A stretch of 64,000 nucleotides of DNA from Acidobacteriota bacterium (lineage in GTDB: Bacteria > Acidobacteriota > Terriglobia > Bryobacterales > Bryobacteraceae), in NCBI GenBank assembly GCA_018268715.1, contig JAFDVZ010000018.1:39946-103945 (forward strand), read 5' to 3'. This document shows positions 19,286-30,200 of this stretch, piece after piece; the stretch's first letter is position 1, and every line of letters begins with the position of its first letter. The notes under the pieces are model-generated. The model did no database searches. It saw nothing but the letters and a program-made list of their open reading frames with translations, and was not told the origin of the DNA. The translations under genes and the position numbers were made by a program.

Positions 19286-20284
19286 TCACCAACCGCGAGT
19301 CGTGGTCCGGATGCGGCACAGGTACGAATCGGCGGTGATGTACAGCGTCGAACCGTCATCGCCCCAGTTGCAGTTGGCCGTTCGCTGCCCGGTGTCGATG
19401 CGTCCCAGCAGTCTGCCTTCGGGCGTGAACACGTAAATGCCGCCCGGCCCGGTGGCCCACAGGTTGCCCATCCGGTCCACTTTCATGCCGTCGGGCAGGC
19501 CGGGCAACTTGTCCACCACCGCCGTCACGTCGGCGAACACGCGGCCCTTGCCCAGCGTGCCGTCCGGGTTCACCGGAAACGCCATCCACAGCGCCTTGGC
19601 CGGGTCGGACTGCGCCACATACAGCGTCTTCTCGTCCGGTGAAAACGCGATCCCGTTGGGCCTCGTCATGTCGCGGACCAGCGCCGTCACCACGCCGTCC
19701 GCCGTCAGCCGGTACACGCCGAAAAAGCCCAACTCGCGCCGGGGGTCGTCGGCGTTTCCCGGCAGCCCATACGGCGGATCCGTGAAGTAGATGTCGCCGT
19801 TGGACTTCACCGTCAGGTCGTTGGGACTGTTAAACCGCTTGCCCTCGAAGCTGTCGGCCAGCGTCCGTTTGCCGCCGCCCTTTTCGAGGCGCGAGATTCG
19901 CCGGTCGCCATGCTCGCACGCCAGCAGTCGCCCTTGCGCGTCCAGCGTCAATCCGTTGCTGCCCGGTTCGCGGCCGTAGTCCGTAACTCCCGTGTACCCG
20001 GCGGGTTTCAAAAACAGGGAGACTCCTTCGCCGTCCTTCCACTTCATCACTGAGTTCTTCGGAATGTCGGAAAACAGCAGATACCCGCCGTCCTTCACCC
20101 ACACCGGCCCTTCGGCCCAGGCAAAGCCGGAGCCCAGCACTTCAATCCGGGCGTCTCTTGGGATCAATTCATCGATCTTTGGATCCAGGCGGACGACTGT
20201 GCCGATGGTCGGACGGACCGGCGCGGTTTGTCCGAAAGTCAAGGCGGCGGGAAACAGGAGCAGCGCGACAGGGGCTCTGAGCAT
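19286..20284 (-). CDS. Secreted SMP-30/gluconolactonase-like protein
   Basis: A 332-residue six-bladed beta-propeller of the SMP-30/gluconolactonase/LRE family. Conserved features are the WAEGPVW strand with the metal Glu, GSNGLTLDAQGRLLACEHGDRRI, SPNDLTVKSNGDIYFTDPPYG and RPNGIAFSPDEKTLYVA. Such enzymes hydrolyse sugar lactones using a single divalent metal. The start is set at ATG 20284, giving a signal peptide ending TFGQ. The 42-codon extension upstream is low-complexity and has no leader. Export suggests a periplasmic lactonase. Confidence 0.88.
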   Translation of the reverse strand: MLRAPVALLLFPAALTFGQTAPVRPTIGTVVRLDPKIDELIPRDARIEVLGSGFAWAEGPVWVKDGGYLLFSDIPKNSVMKWKDGEGVSLFLKPAGYTGVTDYGREPGSNGLTLDAQGRLLACEHGDRRISRLEKGGGKRTLADSFEGKRFNSPNDLTVKSNGDIYFTDPPYGLPGNADDPRRELGFFGVYRLTADGVVTALVRDMTRPNGIAFSPDEKTLYVAQSDPAKALWMAFPVNPDGTLGKGRVFADVTAVVDKLPGLPDGMKVDRMGNLWATGPGGIYVFTPEGRLLGRIDTGQRTANCNWGDDGSTLYITADSYLCRIRTTTRGW

Positions 20285-20321
20285 AGGACCTATTGTATGA
20301 CCGGGGTTGCGGGCCGATAAA

Positions 20322-22049
20322 ATGGAATCACTGTCTCGCGGTAACACTCCCGTCCAGCCCTGGGAACGGATCGCCCTCGGCCTGTTGCTCGTGCTGTCGT
20401 GCGCGCTCATGGCCTATTTGTGCTGGCGCACCGGCATCACCGTGGATGAGCCGGGCCACCTGGTGGGCGGACGCCTGTATTGGGAGGGCGCGGACACGTT
20501 GAAGCCCGGCGACATGCCGCCTTTGATCAAGATCGTCGGCGGTTGGGCGCCCTATCTATTCGATCTGCCGCTGCCCGACGACCTGGGCCATGTCGGCGAC
20601 AAACGCCGGGAGTGGGAAGTCGCGCTGGCGATGCTCGAACGCATACGCGCCGCTCGCATCCAGCCCGTCATGTTCTGGAGCCGCCTGCCGATGCTCGTGT
20701 TCCCCCTGTTGACCAGCGGGCTCGTGTGGCTGTGGGCGCGCCGCATGACCAGTCCTCCCGTGGCGCTGATCGCCGCCGCGCTGTTCGCCTTTGAACCCAC
20801 CGCAATGGCCCACGGGGCGCTGTTCAAAAACGACCTGGCCGCGACGTTCTCCTATTTCCTGTTCTGGTTCGCCGCCTGGCGCTATTGGAAACGTCCGACA
20901 TGGCGCGCGGCCGGGCTCATCGCGCTGGCGGCCGCGCTGGCCATGATCGCCAAGCTGTCGATGCTGTACGTCTTCGGCGTCGCGCCCGCCGTCGTCCTCG
21001 CGAAGCATCTGGCCGCCGAGCGCCGGTTGCGTTGGCGCGCCCTGGCCGTCGCCGCCTCGGTCTGCGCCGTCACCTACGGGCTGATGCTGTGCGCGGCCCA
21101 GTTCGACGTCCACCGCCTGAGCCCGGACGAACTGACGGCGCTTGATCGCGATCCGACCTTGCCCGCCTGGTTTGCGCCCGTCGCGCGAGCGTTCACCGTG
21201 GTCCCCGTGCCGTCACAGATGTGGCAGGGCACGGTCAGCCTGATGTCGGGTTTCGCCTATGAGAATCCGGTCTACTTCTGGGGCGAGATCCGCCCGCACG
21301 GACATCCGTTGTACTTTCTCGGCGCCCTGCTGGTGAAGTCCCCGGTGACGCTGCTGGCGTTGGGGGTTGTGGGGATCGGCATGATCGGCTGGGCCGCCTG
21401 GCGCCGAAGGCTCGAATGGGAGGATCTGCTCTGGATCCTGCCCGGACCGTTGTACATATTCCTGGCCTCGCGCGTGCCGGTGCAGTTGGGTGTCCGGCTG
21501 GTGCTGCCGGCGCTGCCGTTCGGGATTCTGTTTGTCGCGCACGCCATGGAACGGTTGCGGACGGGCCGGGCCGGCCGGGCCGCCGTCGCCGCCGGATTGC
21601 TGCTATTCGTTTTCGAAGCCTCGCGCATCTACCCATACGGGCTGTCGTTCTTCAACGTCGCTTCGGGCGGCCCAAACGCGGGTTTCCGCTATCTGGCCGA
21701 CAGCAATCTGGACTGGGGACAGGGCCTGGGCGAGGTTCGCCGCTGGTACGACCGTCATCCCGGCGTCAAACTGCGCCTGTCCTACTTCGGCGCCGATCAG
21801 ATTCGCCGTTATTTCCCGTATGAGGAAGCGCCGCGCATTCCCCCGCCGTGGAACGATCAGCTAGCCAAAGGCGTCACGCGCTTCATGCCGGAGCCGGGGA
21901 CCTGGTACGCCATCAGTCCCAATCTGCTGCCGGGACAATTCTTCGCGCCCAAATACCGCGACTTCTACGCCGAGTTCCGCCAGATGCAGCCCGTCGAACG
22001 GCTCGGCTACGCCATGTTTCTGTACCGGGCGGAGTCCCCACGGCGATGA
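20322..22049 (+). CDS. GT39-like membrane glycosyltransferase
   Basis: A 575-residue polytopic protein of the GT-C fold. A first helix (~17-35) is followed by a periplasmic loop with the catalytic acidic pair Asp42-Glu43 (VDEPGH), typical of dolichyl/undecaprenyl-phosphate sugar transferases. Around ten further helices follow, and a C-terminal soluble part carries NLDWGQGLGEVRRWY. The enzyme would move a lipid-linked sugar to a protein or lipid on the outer face of the membrane. ATG 20322 is taken as the start; a TTG lies 15 bp upstream. Confidence 0.85.
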   Translation: MESLSRGNTPVQPWERIALGLLLVLSCALMAYLCWRTGITVDEPGHLVGGRLYWEGADTLKPGDMPPLIKIVGGWAPYLFDLPLPDDLGHVGDKRREWEVALAMLERIRAARIQPVMFWSRLPMLVFPLLTSGLVWLWARRMTSPPVALIAAALFAFEPTAMAHGALFKNDLAATFSYFLFWFAAWRYWKRPTWRAAGLIALAAALAMIAKLSMLYVFGVAPAVVLAKHLAAERRLRWRALAVAASVCAVTYGLMLCAAQFDVHRLSPDELTALDRDPTLPAWFAPVARAFTVVPVPSQMWQGTVSLMSGFAYENPVYFWGEIRPHGHPLYFLGALLVKSPVTLLALGVVGIGMIGWAAWRRRLEWEDLLWILPGPLYIFLASRVPVQLGVRLVLPALPFGILFVAHAMERLRTGRAGRAAVAAGLLLFVFEASRIYPYGLSFFNVASGGPNAGFRYLADSNLDWGQGLGEVRRWYDRHPGVKLRLSYFGADQIRRYFPYEEAPRIPPPWNDQLAKGVTRFMPEPGTWYAISPNLLPGQFFAPKYRDFYAEFRQMQPVERLGYAMFLYRAESPRR

Positions 22050-22067
22050 ATGTGATATCCGTATACT

Positions 22068-22424
22068 TTGAAGCCGGTTCAGTTGCACATTGAACATCGA
22101 GAAGTCGCGCCCGCGACGGTGGTGATGGTTGTCACCGGACGTCTGATGCTGGGGCCCGAAGGACAGCAGGTGGAAAGCGCCGTCACCGACCTGCTCGCCA
22201 AAGGCTACCGGCGCCTGGTCATCGACATGGCGGGGATCACCCACATCGACAGCACCGGCATCGGACGCTGTATCGCGAGCCTGAATAAAGTGACCCAGGC
22301 GGGCGGCAAACTGCACATGGCGGGCGCCGCGGGCCAGGTCCGGGAGAGCTTCCGCGTCACCCGGCTCGACCGCGTCTTCCGTTTCTTCGACGACGCCGAG
22401 CGCGCGCTGGCCGCCTTTGGCTAA
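22068..22424 (+). CDS. STAS-domain anti-sigma factor antagonist
   Basis: A 118-residue single STAS domain. The conserved IDSTGIG motif gives the serine that partner anti-sigma kinases phosphorylate in SpoIIAA/RsbV proteins. It would act in a partner-switching cascade that frees a sigma factor or drives another output. No kinase or phosphatase is beside it. The start is TTG with no clear ribosome site; no ATG fits the frame. It is convergent with the next gene (2 bp gap). Confidence 0.88.
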   Translation: MKPVQLHIEHREVAPATVVMVVTGRLMLGPEGQQVESAVTDLLAKGYRRLVIDMAGITHIDSTGIGRCIASLNKVTQAGGKLHMAGAAGQVRESFRVTRLDRVFRFFDDAERALAAFG

Positions 22425-22426
22425 TC

Positions 22427-23851
22427 CTACCGCCCGAAGAAGATCCGGCAGTCCTCCACCTCGACCGAGTCCTTGTAGAGCGTGGCGAGGCCCAGTCGCT
22501 CGATCTGTTTGTCGGAGCACATCTGAACCGTGGTGAATTCCCTCGCCTTGATCCGGGCCTCGATCACCTGTTTCGGCAGGATGCCCAGCGCGGCGGCCTC
22601 CGGGGCGGGGAACTCGAGTTTGTGGCTGTCGCCCGACTCCATTCCGGCCGGCGGCGGCCGGCGCGTGATGAAGTAGACGTGCTCTTCGGCGTAGAGCGGC
22701 GCCCCCTTGGGCGTGACGCGGTCCACCTCCGCCGCCATCCGCTCCATGGTCGCCCAGCGCCAGCCGTCGTGGTCCTCGATCAGGCGTTTGGCGAGATTCC
22801 CGCCCGTCAGCAGCACGAAAATGAGCAAAACGGCGCCTTTTTGGGGCCAAAAACACGCTCCAAACGTCGCTAAAATGCACAAAAACGGCACGATAAAGAC
22901 GAAATAACGCTCAAAAGTGGGGTGTGCGGTGGCCAGATGCACCGAAATCGCGAGGCTCAACCACCCGCACAGGTACAGCTCGGAGCGGTGCTCCTGGCGC
23001 CGGGCGACGAACAGCCCCAGTAGCGCTAAACCGCCTAGTATCAACGCTTGCGAGGAATCGAGCCAGGCAAATAACACCCCCGCGTCGTGCGGAAGAGCGT
23101 CCGGCCACGCCACTTGCCGGTACAAAAGGTGGAATTTCACCATGTCAAACAGCACTTTTTGAGGCGATTTCGCCAACAAAACCGCCAGCGGCGCGGCCGC
23201 GGCCGCGCCGCCCGCGACCATCGCCGCGGCCTTGGTCCAGCGATTGCCCTCGCGGTTGCGGACGAGCGTCCACAACCAGAGCACCGGCGCCACAGGCGCG
23301 GTCAGCAGCGTCGAACCGGCGGCGGCTGCGGCCAGGAATCCCGCGGCGGCCGACATCCACGGGCCGCGACGAGCCACTGACGCGACCGAGGCCCGGAACG
23401 CCGCGACAGTCAAGAGAAGGGCGAGCCCGTAGGCCTGGCCGATGGCGCCGAATTCCACGACCTGGATGTTCAGGGCGATGCCGAGAGCCGTGGCGGAGGC
23501 GGCGGCGACGCTCGAACGGCGGTCCGGGAAGCGGCGCCGGACGTAGTCGGCGGCAAGGCCAATGGCGGCGGCCGTCGACAGGGCGGCGACGGCGTGCGCC
23601 ACGCGCCAGGTATCGCCGAAAATGCGCATCCAGAAGGCGTTCCAATAGGCGTTCAGCGCGGCTTGAGGGAAGAAGAAATCGAGGTAGGGGCGTTTGCCTC
23701 GGAAGATCAGTTGTGCGGCGAGCAGGTGGAAGCCCTCGTCCCAGGCGAAGGCGTCGGTTTGGGAGTAGACCAGTAATCCCGCCGCAATCGCAAAAATCAG
23801 GGCGGACATCCACACAACGGACCTCACGGAGAGGCCGGCTCGTTCGTCCAT
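22427..23851 (-). CDS. GT39-like membrane glycosyltransferase, second type
   Basis: A 474-residue polytopic GT-C protein. The first loop after helix 1 has the acidic pair Asp38-Glu39 (FAWDEGFH), the catalytic site of ArnT/PMT-like transferases. A hydrophilic C-terminal part of ~110 residues has no recognisable fold. It is not closely similar to the protein at 20322 outside the GT-C framework. Acceptor and sugar are unknown. Confidence 0.8.
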   Translation of the reverse strand: MDERAGLSVRSVVWMSALIFAIAAGLLVYSQTDAFAWDEGFHLLAAQLIFRGKRPYLDFFFPQAALNAYWNAFWMRIFGDTWRVAHAVAALSTAAAIGLAADYVRRRFPDRRSSVAAASATALGIALNIQVVEFGAIGQAYGLALLLTVAAFRASVASVARRGPWMSAAAGFLAAAAAGSTLLTAPVAPVLWLWTLVRNREGNRWTKAAAMVAGGAAAAAPLAVLLAKSPQKVLFDMVKFHLLYRQVAWPDALPHDAGVLFAWLDSSQALILGGLALLGLFVARRQEHRSELYLCGWLSLAISVHLATAHPTFERYFVFIVPFLCILATFGACFWPQKGAVLLIFVLLTGGNLAKRLIEDHDGWRWATMERMAAEVDRVTPKGAPLYAEEHVYFITRRPPPAGMESGDSHKLEFPAPEAAALGILPKQVIEARIKAREFTTVQMCSDKQIERLGLATLYKDSVEVEDCRIFFGR

Positions 23852-23930
23852 CTTTGTTGAAGGATAGCGCGCCGTTCGCCGACGCCGCCACGCCGGAGTG
23901 GTGTGCTATTCTGTAGCCGACTGTTGCAGC

Positions 23931-24752
23931 ATGCGCACTGCGCTCACCTTGACAGTTGTGGGTTTCGCGGCGATTGGGCTGCTTCTGGCCCAGAAGCCGT
24001 TTCGCGAGTACCCCGCCGTTGAATACGAGGGTTTCGCCCTTCCCGCGGACTATCAGCAGAAGGCCGAGTGGACCCGCGCGCGGCTGCTGTACCCTGACAT
24101 CACAGGATTCCCGAAGTCCACGCCTCGCTACAATGACGGACGCTTGTTTCCCGGCTACTGGACTATGGATTACCCGCGCTCGGACCGGCATCTGCTGGCG
24201 GGCGTGCGGCGGCTGACCCGTATCGACACGCGGTCGGTGGAGCAGGTGGTGGAACTCGACGGCACCAACGAGATCTACAACTGGCCGGCGGCGTATGCGG
24301 TGGAGGTCGGGCACTGGCAGTTGGGCGACGAGGAGGCGCGGCAGCTTCGGGAGTACCTGCTGCGCGGCGGATTCCTGATGGTGGACGACTTCCATGGAAC
24401 CCAGGAATGGGAGATCTTCGTCGCCGGCATGAGCAAGGTGTTCCCGGACCGTCCGATCGTCGACATCCCGAACAACGACCCGATCTTCCACACGCTGTAC
24501 GACATCGAGGAGCGGTTCCAGGTGCCCGGCGCGCTGTACTTCGAAACCGGCCGCACCTACGAGAAGGACGGCTTTGAGGCGAAGTGGCGCGGCGTTTACG
24601 ACGACCAGGGCCGCATCATGGTGGCCATCTGCCACAACATGGACCTGGGCGACGCCTGGGAGCACTCCGATGAGCCGCGCTACAAGGAGAAGTGGGCGTC
24701 GCTTGCTTACCGGATCGCGATGAACTACTTCATCTACGACCTGACGCACTGA
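23931..24752 (+). CDS. DUF4159 protein with signal anchor
   Basis: A 273-residue protein with an N-terminal hydrophobic segment (~2-20) and a DUF4159 domain: [47 protein letters not shown], then [13 protein letters not shown] and [15 protein letters not shown]4159 is related to the glutamine-amidotransferase-like fold often attached to membrane proteins; a reaction is not known. ATG 23931 places the leader properly. Confidence 0.85.
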   Translation: MRTALTLTVVGFAAIGLLLAQKPFREYPAVEYEGFALPADYQQKAEWTRARLLYPDITGFPKSTPRYNDGRLFPGYWTMDYPRSDRHLLAGVRRLTRIDTRSVEQVVELDGTNEIYNWPAAYAVEVGHWQLGDEEARQLREYLLRGGFLMVDDFHGTQEWEIFVAGMSKVFPDRPIVDIPNNDPIFHTLYDIEERFQVPGALYFETGRTYEKDGFEAKWRGVYDDQGRIMVAICHNMDLGDAWEHSDEPRYKEKWASLAYRIAMNYFIYDLTH

Positions 24753-24780
24753 GGCCGCGCCGCGGTGTATAGTCGAACCG

Positions 24781-25620
24781 ATGAAGAACGTTATCCTGCT
24801 TGCGGCCCTCGGCCTGGGGGCATTCGCGCAAACGGCCCCGCTGTGGCCGAACGGAGTTCCTGGCGCTGTCGGCAATGAGGACCTGGATCGTCCTGAACTG
24901 ACCGCCTACCTGGCTTCGACGCCGGTTTCGACGCATGCGGCGGTGGTGGTGTGTCCGGGCGGAGGGTACGCGCACCTGGCCATGGACCACGAGGGCAAGC
25001 AGATCGCCGAATGGCTGAACGCGCGCGGGATGTCGGCCTTCGTACTGAAGTATCGACTGGGGCCGCGCTACCACCACCCGGCGATGCTGAACGATGTGCA
25101 GCAGGCCATCCGCACGGTGCGCGCTCACGCCCAGGAGTGGAATATCGCGCCCGATCGCATCGGGGTGTGGGGATTTTCGGCCGGCGGACACCTGGCGTCG
25201 ACCGCCGCCACGCATTTTGAAACCGTCGACGGCGTGAGCAGCCGGCCCGACTTCGCGATCCTGACTTATCCGGTGATCACGATGACCGAGGAGTTATATG
25301 TCCACAAGGGATCGCGCGAGAATCTGCTGGGTAAGACGCCCGATCCGAAATTGATGGAACGCATGTCGAGCGAGTTACAGGTGACTCCGCAGACGCCGCC
25401 GACGTTCCTGTTTCACACCACCACGGACCCCGTCGTGCCGGCCGAGAACAGCATCCGCTTCTATCTCGCGCTGCGGAAAGCCGGCGTTCCCGCCGAGATG
25501 CACATCTTCGAACAGGGCAAACATGGCGTGGGACTGGCGCAGAGTGATCCCGCATTGAGGGAGTGGCCGACCCTGTTAGAAAACTGGTTCCGCGTGCGCG
25601 GCATTCTACCCGCTAAGTGA
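24781..25620 (+). CDS. Secreted alpha/beta hydrolase (esterase)
   Basis: A 279-residue secreted esterase with a signal peptide to FAQ (~18). The oxyanion-hole strand [13 protein letters not shown], the nucleophile elbow [10 protein letters not shown], the acid Asp in [11 protein letters not shown] and the His in GKHGVGLA form a complete catalytic set. This pattern is typical of the BD-FAE/acetyl-xylan-esterase-like group that deacylates plant polysaccharides or small esters. It lies 28 bp after the DUF4159 gene. Confidence 0.88.
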   Translation: MKNVILLAALGLGAFAQTAPLWPNGVPGAVGNEDLDRPELTAYLASTPVSTHAAVVVCPGGGYAHLAMDHEGKQIAEWLNARGMSAFVLKYRLGPRYHHPAMLNDVQQAIRTVRAHAQEWNIAPDRIGVWGFSAGGHLASTAATHFETVDGVSSRPDFAILTYPVITMTEELYVHKGSRENLLGKTPDPKLMERMSSELQVTPQTPPTFLFHTTTDPVVPAENSIRFYLALRKAGVPAEMHIFEQGKHGVGLAQSDPALREWPTLLENWFRVRGILPAK

Positions 25621-25621
25621 G

Positions 25622-26635
25622 TTAGAAGAACGCCTTCCAGGTGGCGACTACCAAGGCGTGGGTCACCATGGCGGCCCGGATGCTTCCGGCGCGGATATAC
25701 GCCCAACCGTAGAACAGCCCTGCGATTCCGGCGAGCAGGGCCAACTTCCAGTTGGGGAATTGCCGGAAGGGCAGGTGGGCCAGGCCAAAGATCACCGAGG
25801 TGACGGCCAGCCCGGCGATGCGCCCGCCGAATTGCTTCGACAGAATCGACTGGAGCATGGCGCGGAAGTAGAATTCTTCCCACATGGCCACCACCCACAG
25901 ATAGCCGGCGAACGACACGATGATGACGCCCCACTTCCACCATGTGGCCGGCGCGGCGTGCGGCGCGGCGAAGCGGATCCACATTCCGACGGCGAGAGCG
26001 GTGGGCGCGAACATCAGGTAGTGCTGCGCGCCGATCGACCAGTCCTTCGCGGTGGGCGCGAAGCCCAGGTTTACGCCGCTCATGCCGCGCACGCACAGCA
26101 CGGCCAGGAATTGCAGGCGAATCCACATGAGTTGGCCGAGAATGGAGGCCGTGGCCTTGGGCGCGAGATCGATGTAGATCTGCGGGAACACCTTCACGAG
26201 CACCACGCCGCCGGCGACGGCGAGGAATAACAGGTCGGTCAGGATATGTTTTGGACGTTGGACCGCGTACCACGCCGATAGGATGGTGGTCAGCCCGGCC
26301 AGCAGCGCGAACTGGCGCCAGTGGAACGTTCCGGTTCCGAGCGAATAGACCAGATAGGGGACCAGCGCCGATAATTGAATGATCAGCGCCCGCAACGGCA
26401 ACGGCTGGAGGGTTTCGACCAGCGCTCGGCCCGAGGAAAACCCGGGCACGAGATACATGGCGACTTCCAGAATCAACGCGGCGGCCAGCGGGTAGGCGAT
26501 GCGCGGCGGGATATGCTGTTGGATGGAGTAGATGACAGCGCCAACAGCGATCAGCGCTGGAACCACCAGGAGTGTAATGCGAAACGCGCGGGCATCCTTC
26601 TGCATCCTCGCAGCCAGTTTAACATTCGCGTGCAT
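25622..26635 (-). CDS. CPBP-family intramembrane metalloprotease
   Basis: A 337-residue membrane protein with eight or so helices. The Rce1/CPBP motifs are EEFYFR (Glu253, Glu254, Arg258), FGLAHLPF (His287) and a third His in the last helix (MVTHALV). Bacterial members are putative prenyl-protein-like or bacteriocin-immunity-type proteases; the substrate is unknown. ATG 26635 or the in-frame ATG 26605 could be the start. Either one overlaps the 5' end of the divergent gene at 26577. Confidence 0.85.
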   Translation of the reverse strand: MHANVKLAARMQKDARAFRITLLVVPALIAVGAVIYSIQQHIPPRIAYPLAAALILEVAMYLVPGFSSGRALVETLQPLPLRALIIQLSALVPYLVYSLGTGTFHWRQFALLAGLTTILSAWYAVQRPKHILTDLLFLAVAGGVVLVKVFPQIYIDLAPKATASILGQLMWIRLQFLAVLCVRGMSGVNLGFAPTAKDWSIGAQHYLMFAPTALAVGMWIRFAAPHAAPATWWKWGVIIVSFAGYLWVVAMWEEFYFRAMLQSILSKQFGGRIAGLAVTSVIFGLAHLPFRQFPNWKLALLAGIAGLFYGWAYIRAGSIRAAMVTHALVVATWKAFF

Positions 26636-27296
26636 GCTGACGGCTCAGGAGATGCCGGCGGGGCTGATGAAGCGCGTGATTGAGCGGGAGACGGAGAACG
26701 AGGCGGCTCGCAACCAGTACATGTACCGGCAGACGGTGGTGGTGGAGGATTTCGCCGGCCAGTTCCGGGAGGTTCGCGAGGTGATTTTTTCGCCCAAGGG
26801 CGAACGGTCCGAGGAAGTCATCGGAAAGCCGGTGAATACGCTGAAGAAGCTGACGCTGACCGAGGAGGACATTCGCGACGTCCGCGAGATTCAGCCCATG
26901 CTGGTGACCCGGGAGAACGCGTTCCTCTACGAAACGAAGTTCCGCGGCGAGGAGGAGTTGCGCGGCGTGCCCTGCTGGCTGATCCAGATTCGCCCGCGCC
27001 AGATCCTTTCGGGCCAACGGCTGTTCGACGGCATGTTGTGGGTGGCGCAGTCGGATAACTCGATTATCCAGACTTCGGGACAGGCCGTGCCGCAGATAAT
27101 CACTAAGAAGTCGGAAAACCTGTTTCCGCATTTCACCACGGTGCGCGAGAAGTTCGATGACAAGTATTGGTTTCCGGTGAATACGTCGGGCGATGACGTG
27201 CTTCAGTTCCGCACCGGGCCGCAGCGCATACGGCTGACTATACGCTACGCCAACTACAAACGCTTCAGGGCGGAAACGAGGATCGAGTACAAGTGA
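26577..27296 (+). CDS. Secreted LolA/outer-membrane-lipoprotein-sorting-like protein
   Basis: A 239-residue protein starting at ATG 26577, which has AGGAG at a good distance upstream and gives a signal peptide ending MLTAQ. The body is a run of beta strands (FLYETKFRGEEELRGVPCW, GMLWVAQSDNSIIQTSG) like the half-barrel of LolA/LolB-related periplasmic proteins. Acidobacterial genomes have many such proteins. No lipobox Cys is seen. Its stop overlaps the addB GTG start. Confidence 0.65.
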   Translation: MRNARASFCILAASLTFACMLTAQEMPAGLMKRVIERETENEAARNQYMYRQTVVVEDFAGQFREVREVIFSPKGERSEEVIGKPVNTLKKLTLTEEDIRDVREIQPMLVTRENAFLYETKFRGEEELRGVPCWLIQIRPRQILSGQRLFDGMLWVAQSDNSIIQTSGQAVPQIITKKSENLFPHFTTVREKFDDKYWFPVNTSGDDVLQFRTGPQRIRLTIRYANYKRFRAETRIEYK

Positions 27297-30200
27297 ACCG
27301 CGTTGTGGTCGCGTCGTCGGCGCTCGAGTTGCGGGAAGCCGCGGTGCGGTGGGCCGCCCAGTTCGCCGGCAAAACCGAGATGGTGGTGTTGGCCGCCACC
27401 CGCGCCGCCGCCGATGAGTTTGTCCGCGCGCTGCCCGGGCCCGGCTCCTTCGGCATTCATCGCTTCACCATCGCTCAGTTCGCCGCCAGTTTCTCCGCCG
27501 AGGAAGCCGCGCCGGTCACGCGATTGGGCGCCGAGGCCGTGGCCGCCCGCGCTGTTCAACAGGCCGGAGCGTTGCGTTACTTCGAGCCGGTGGCGACGTG
27601 TCCGGGGTTCGCCTCCGCGCTGGCTTCGACGATAGAAGACCTGCGACTGGCGCGGGTTCGTCCCGCCGATCTTGCCGGCAGCGACGCCGCTCTCGATCTG
27701 GCGGCCCTTGTGGATGCTTATGAACGGGCGCTGGTCCGGAGCGGGCTGGCCGACCTGGCGGGCATTCTTGGGGCGGCGACCGAAGGCGCGCGCCGATGGC
27801 CGGGGTTGCCGCTGCTGCTGCTGGACCTGCCGCTCGCCTCGCGCGCGTACGTCGAGTTTGTGAGCGCGCTGGCGCTCCAATCGCCTGCCGTGTGCGCCGC
27901 GACGCTGGCCGCCGATGAACGCCGCGTGGCGGAATTCGAACGGATTCTGGGCGTGCGGGCCGAGCGGCCGGCGGCGCCCGGGGATGATGCGCTAGAACGT
28001 TTGCGCCGGAATTTGTTTTTGAGCGAGCGCCCTGAGGCGTCGGCTTACGATGAGACGCTGGCGCTGTTTTCTTCGCCGGGAGAATCGCTTGAAGCGGTGG
28101 AGATCGCGCGCCGCATCCTGCGCCTGGGCGCGCGGTTCGATCGCATCGCGATCCTGCTGCGCAATCCCGAACGCTACCAGCCGCTGATCGAAGAAGCGCT
28201 GCGGCGGGCTCGCATTCCCGCCTATTTCAGCCGTGGAACCGCTCGTCCGGACGCCGGCGGACGAGCCTTTCTGGCGTTGCTAGGGTGCGCGGCGGACGGC
28301 TGCTCGGCCTCGCGATTCGCCGAGTACCTTTCGCTGGGGCAGATCCCACCGCTGGACGGGGCCGGCGCTCCGGCGCAGCGCGAGGCGGAGTGGATTGGCG
28401 CCGATGACGAGCTGTTTGCGGGCGGCGGGCAGGCCGTCGCGCGCGAGCCCGTGGACGCGCCCAAAGGCATTGCGACGCCGCTGGCCTGGGAGAAACTGAT
28501 TGTCGATGCCGCCGTCATCGGCAAGTATGAACGATGGGAGCGCCGGCTGCGGGGCCTGGAAGGCGAGTTCAGGATCCAATTGGCCGGGTTGGGCCCGGAG
28601 GATCAGAACGAACGGGAGCGCCTGGAACGCGAGCTCGACCGGCTGGCTACGCTGGAACATTTTGCGCTTCCGTTGATTGAACAACTGCACGCGCTGCCGA
28701 AGTCCGCTGTGTGGCGCGACTGGCTGGATGCGCTGCGGCGCCTGGCGGCGCGCGCGCTGCCGGATTCGCAGGCGGTGCTTCAGACACTGGCCGAATTGGA
28801 GCCCATGGCCGAAGTGGGGCCGGTGGGGATCGACGAAGTGTACGGCGTGCTGGCGGACCGGTTGCGCACGCTGCGGCAGGAGCCTCCGCATCGCCGCTAC
28901 GGCGCCGTGTTCATCGGCGCGATTGACGAGGCTCGCGGGCGCGTTTTCGATTACGTCTTCCTGCCCGGCCTGGCCGAAGGGTTGTTTCCGAAGCGGGCGA
29001 ACGAGGATCCGCTGCTGCTGGATGTTCGACGGCGAGAGATTTCGCCGTCGCTTGCGACGAGCGACGACCGCATTGCCGAGGAGCGCTTGCTGCTGCACAC
29101 CGCCGTCGCATCCGCCGCGCGATGCTTCACCGCGAGCTATCCCAGCATGGACCTGACGCAGGGGCGTCCGCGCGTGCCGTCGTTCTACGCGCTTGAAATC
29201 GCGCGCGCCATCGAAGGCCGCGTGCCGCAGTTGCGTGAGTTCGAAAAGCGGCTGAGCGACGCCGCCGAAGCGCGCCTGGTTTGGCCGGCGCCGAAGGACG
29301 CGGCGCACTCGATCGACGACGCCGAATACGATCTGGCGTGGCTGGCGGCGCATCGCGACGAGCGGGGCGGCGCGAATTATCTGCTGGGCGCGAATCCGCA
29401 TCTGGGCCGCAGCTTGCGCACGCGGTGGGCGCGTTGGGAGAGCAAGTGGACGCCCGCGGACGGCTTTGTCCATCCCGATACGGCGACGCTCGAGCATCTG
29501 CTTGAACTGCGGCCGTCGGTGCGCGATCATTCGCCCTCTTCGCTGCAACATTACGCGGCTTGTCCGTACCGTTTCATGCTGGCGGGCGTGCTGCATTTGC
29601 GGGAGCGCAAGGAAGCCGTGGCTATTGAGCAACTGGATCCGCTGACGCGCGGATCGCTGGTGCACGAGGTGCAACGCGAGTTTCTGCGCGATTGGAAGAG
29701 CGCGCCTTCCACGGATTTCGTGACGCTCATGGCGCGATTGGACGATACGCTGGATCGCGTGGCGCGCGATTGGGAGGAGCGCATCGCGCCGGCGATCGAA
29801 CGTGTGTGGCGGTCCGAGATTGAAGACGTTCGTACGGATGTGCGCGGGTGGATGATCCATTGGCATGCCCATCTGGATGAGTGGGAGCCGGTCCATTTCG
29901 AACTAGGTTTCGGGCTGAGACGGCTGGACGCCGCGCATGATCCAGCAAGCTGGCGGGAACCGGTGGATGTCGCCGGAGTGCGCGCGCGCGGCTCCATCGA
30001 CCTGGTGGAGCGGCACCGCGCGCGCGGCGTGCTGCGGATCACCGATTACAAGACCGGCAAGCCGCCGGAGCGCGAGCCCGCTTATGTCGGCGGCGGAACC
30101 GTGCTGCAGCCGATGCTGTATGCGCTGGCCGCCGAACGCATGTTGGACGCGAAGGCGGAGACCGGACGGCTGTTTTACTGCACGCAGCGTGGCGCCTATG

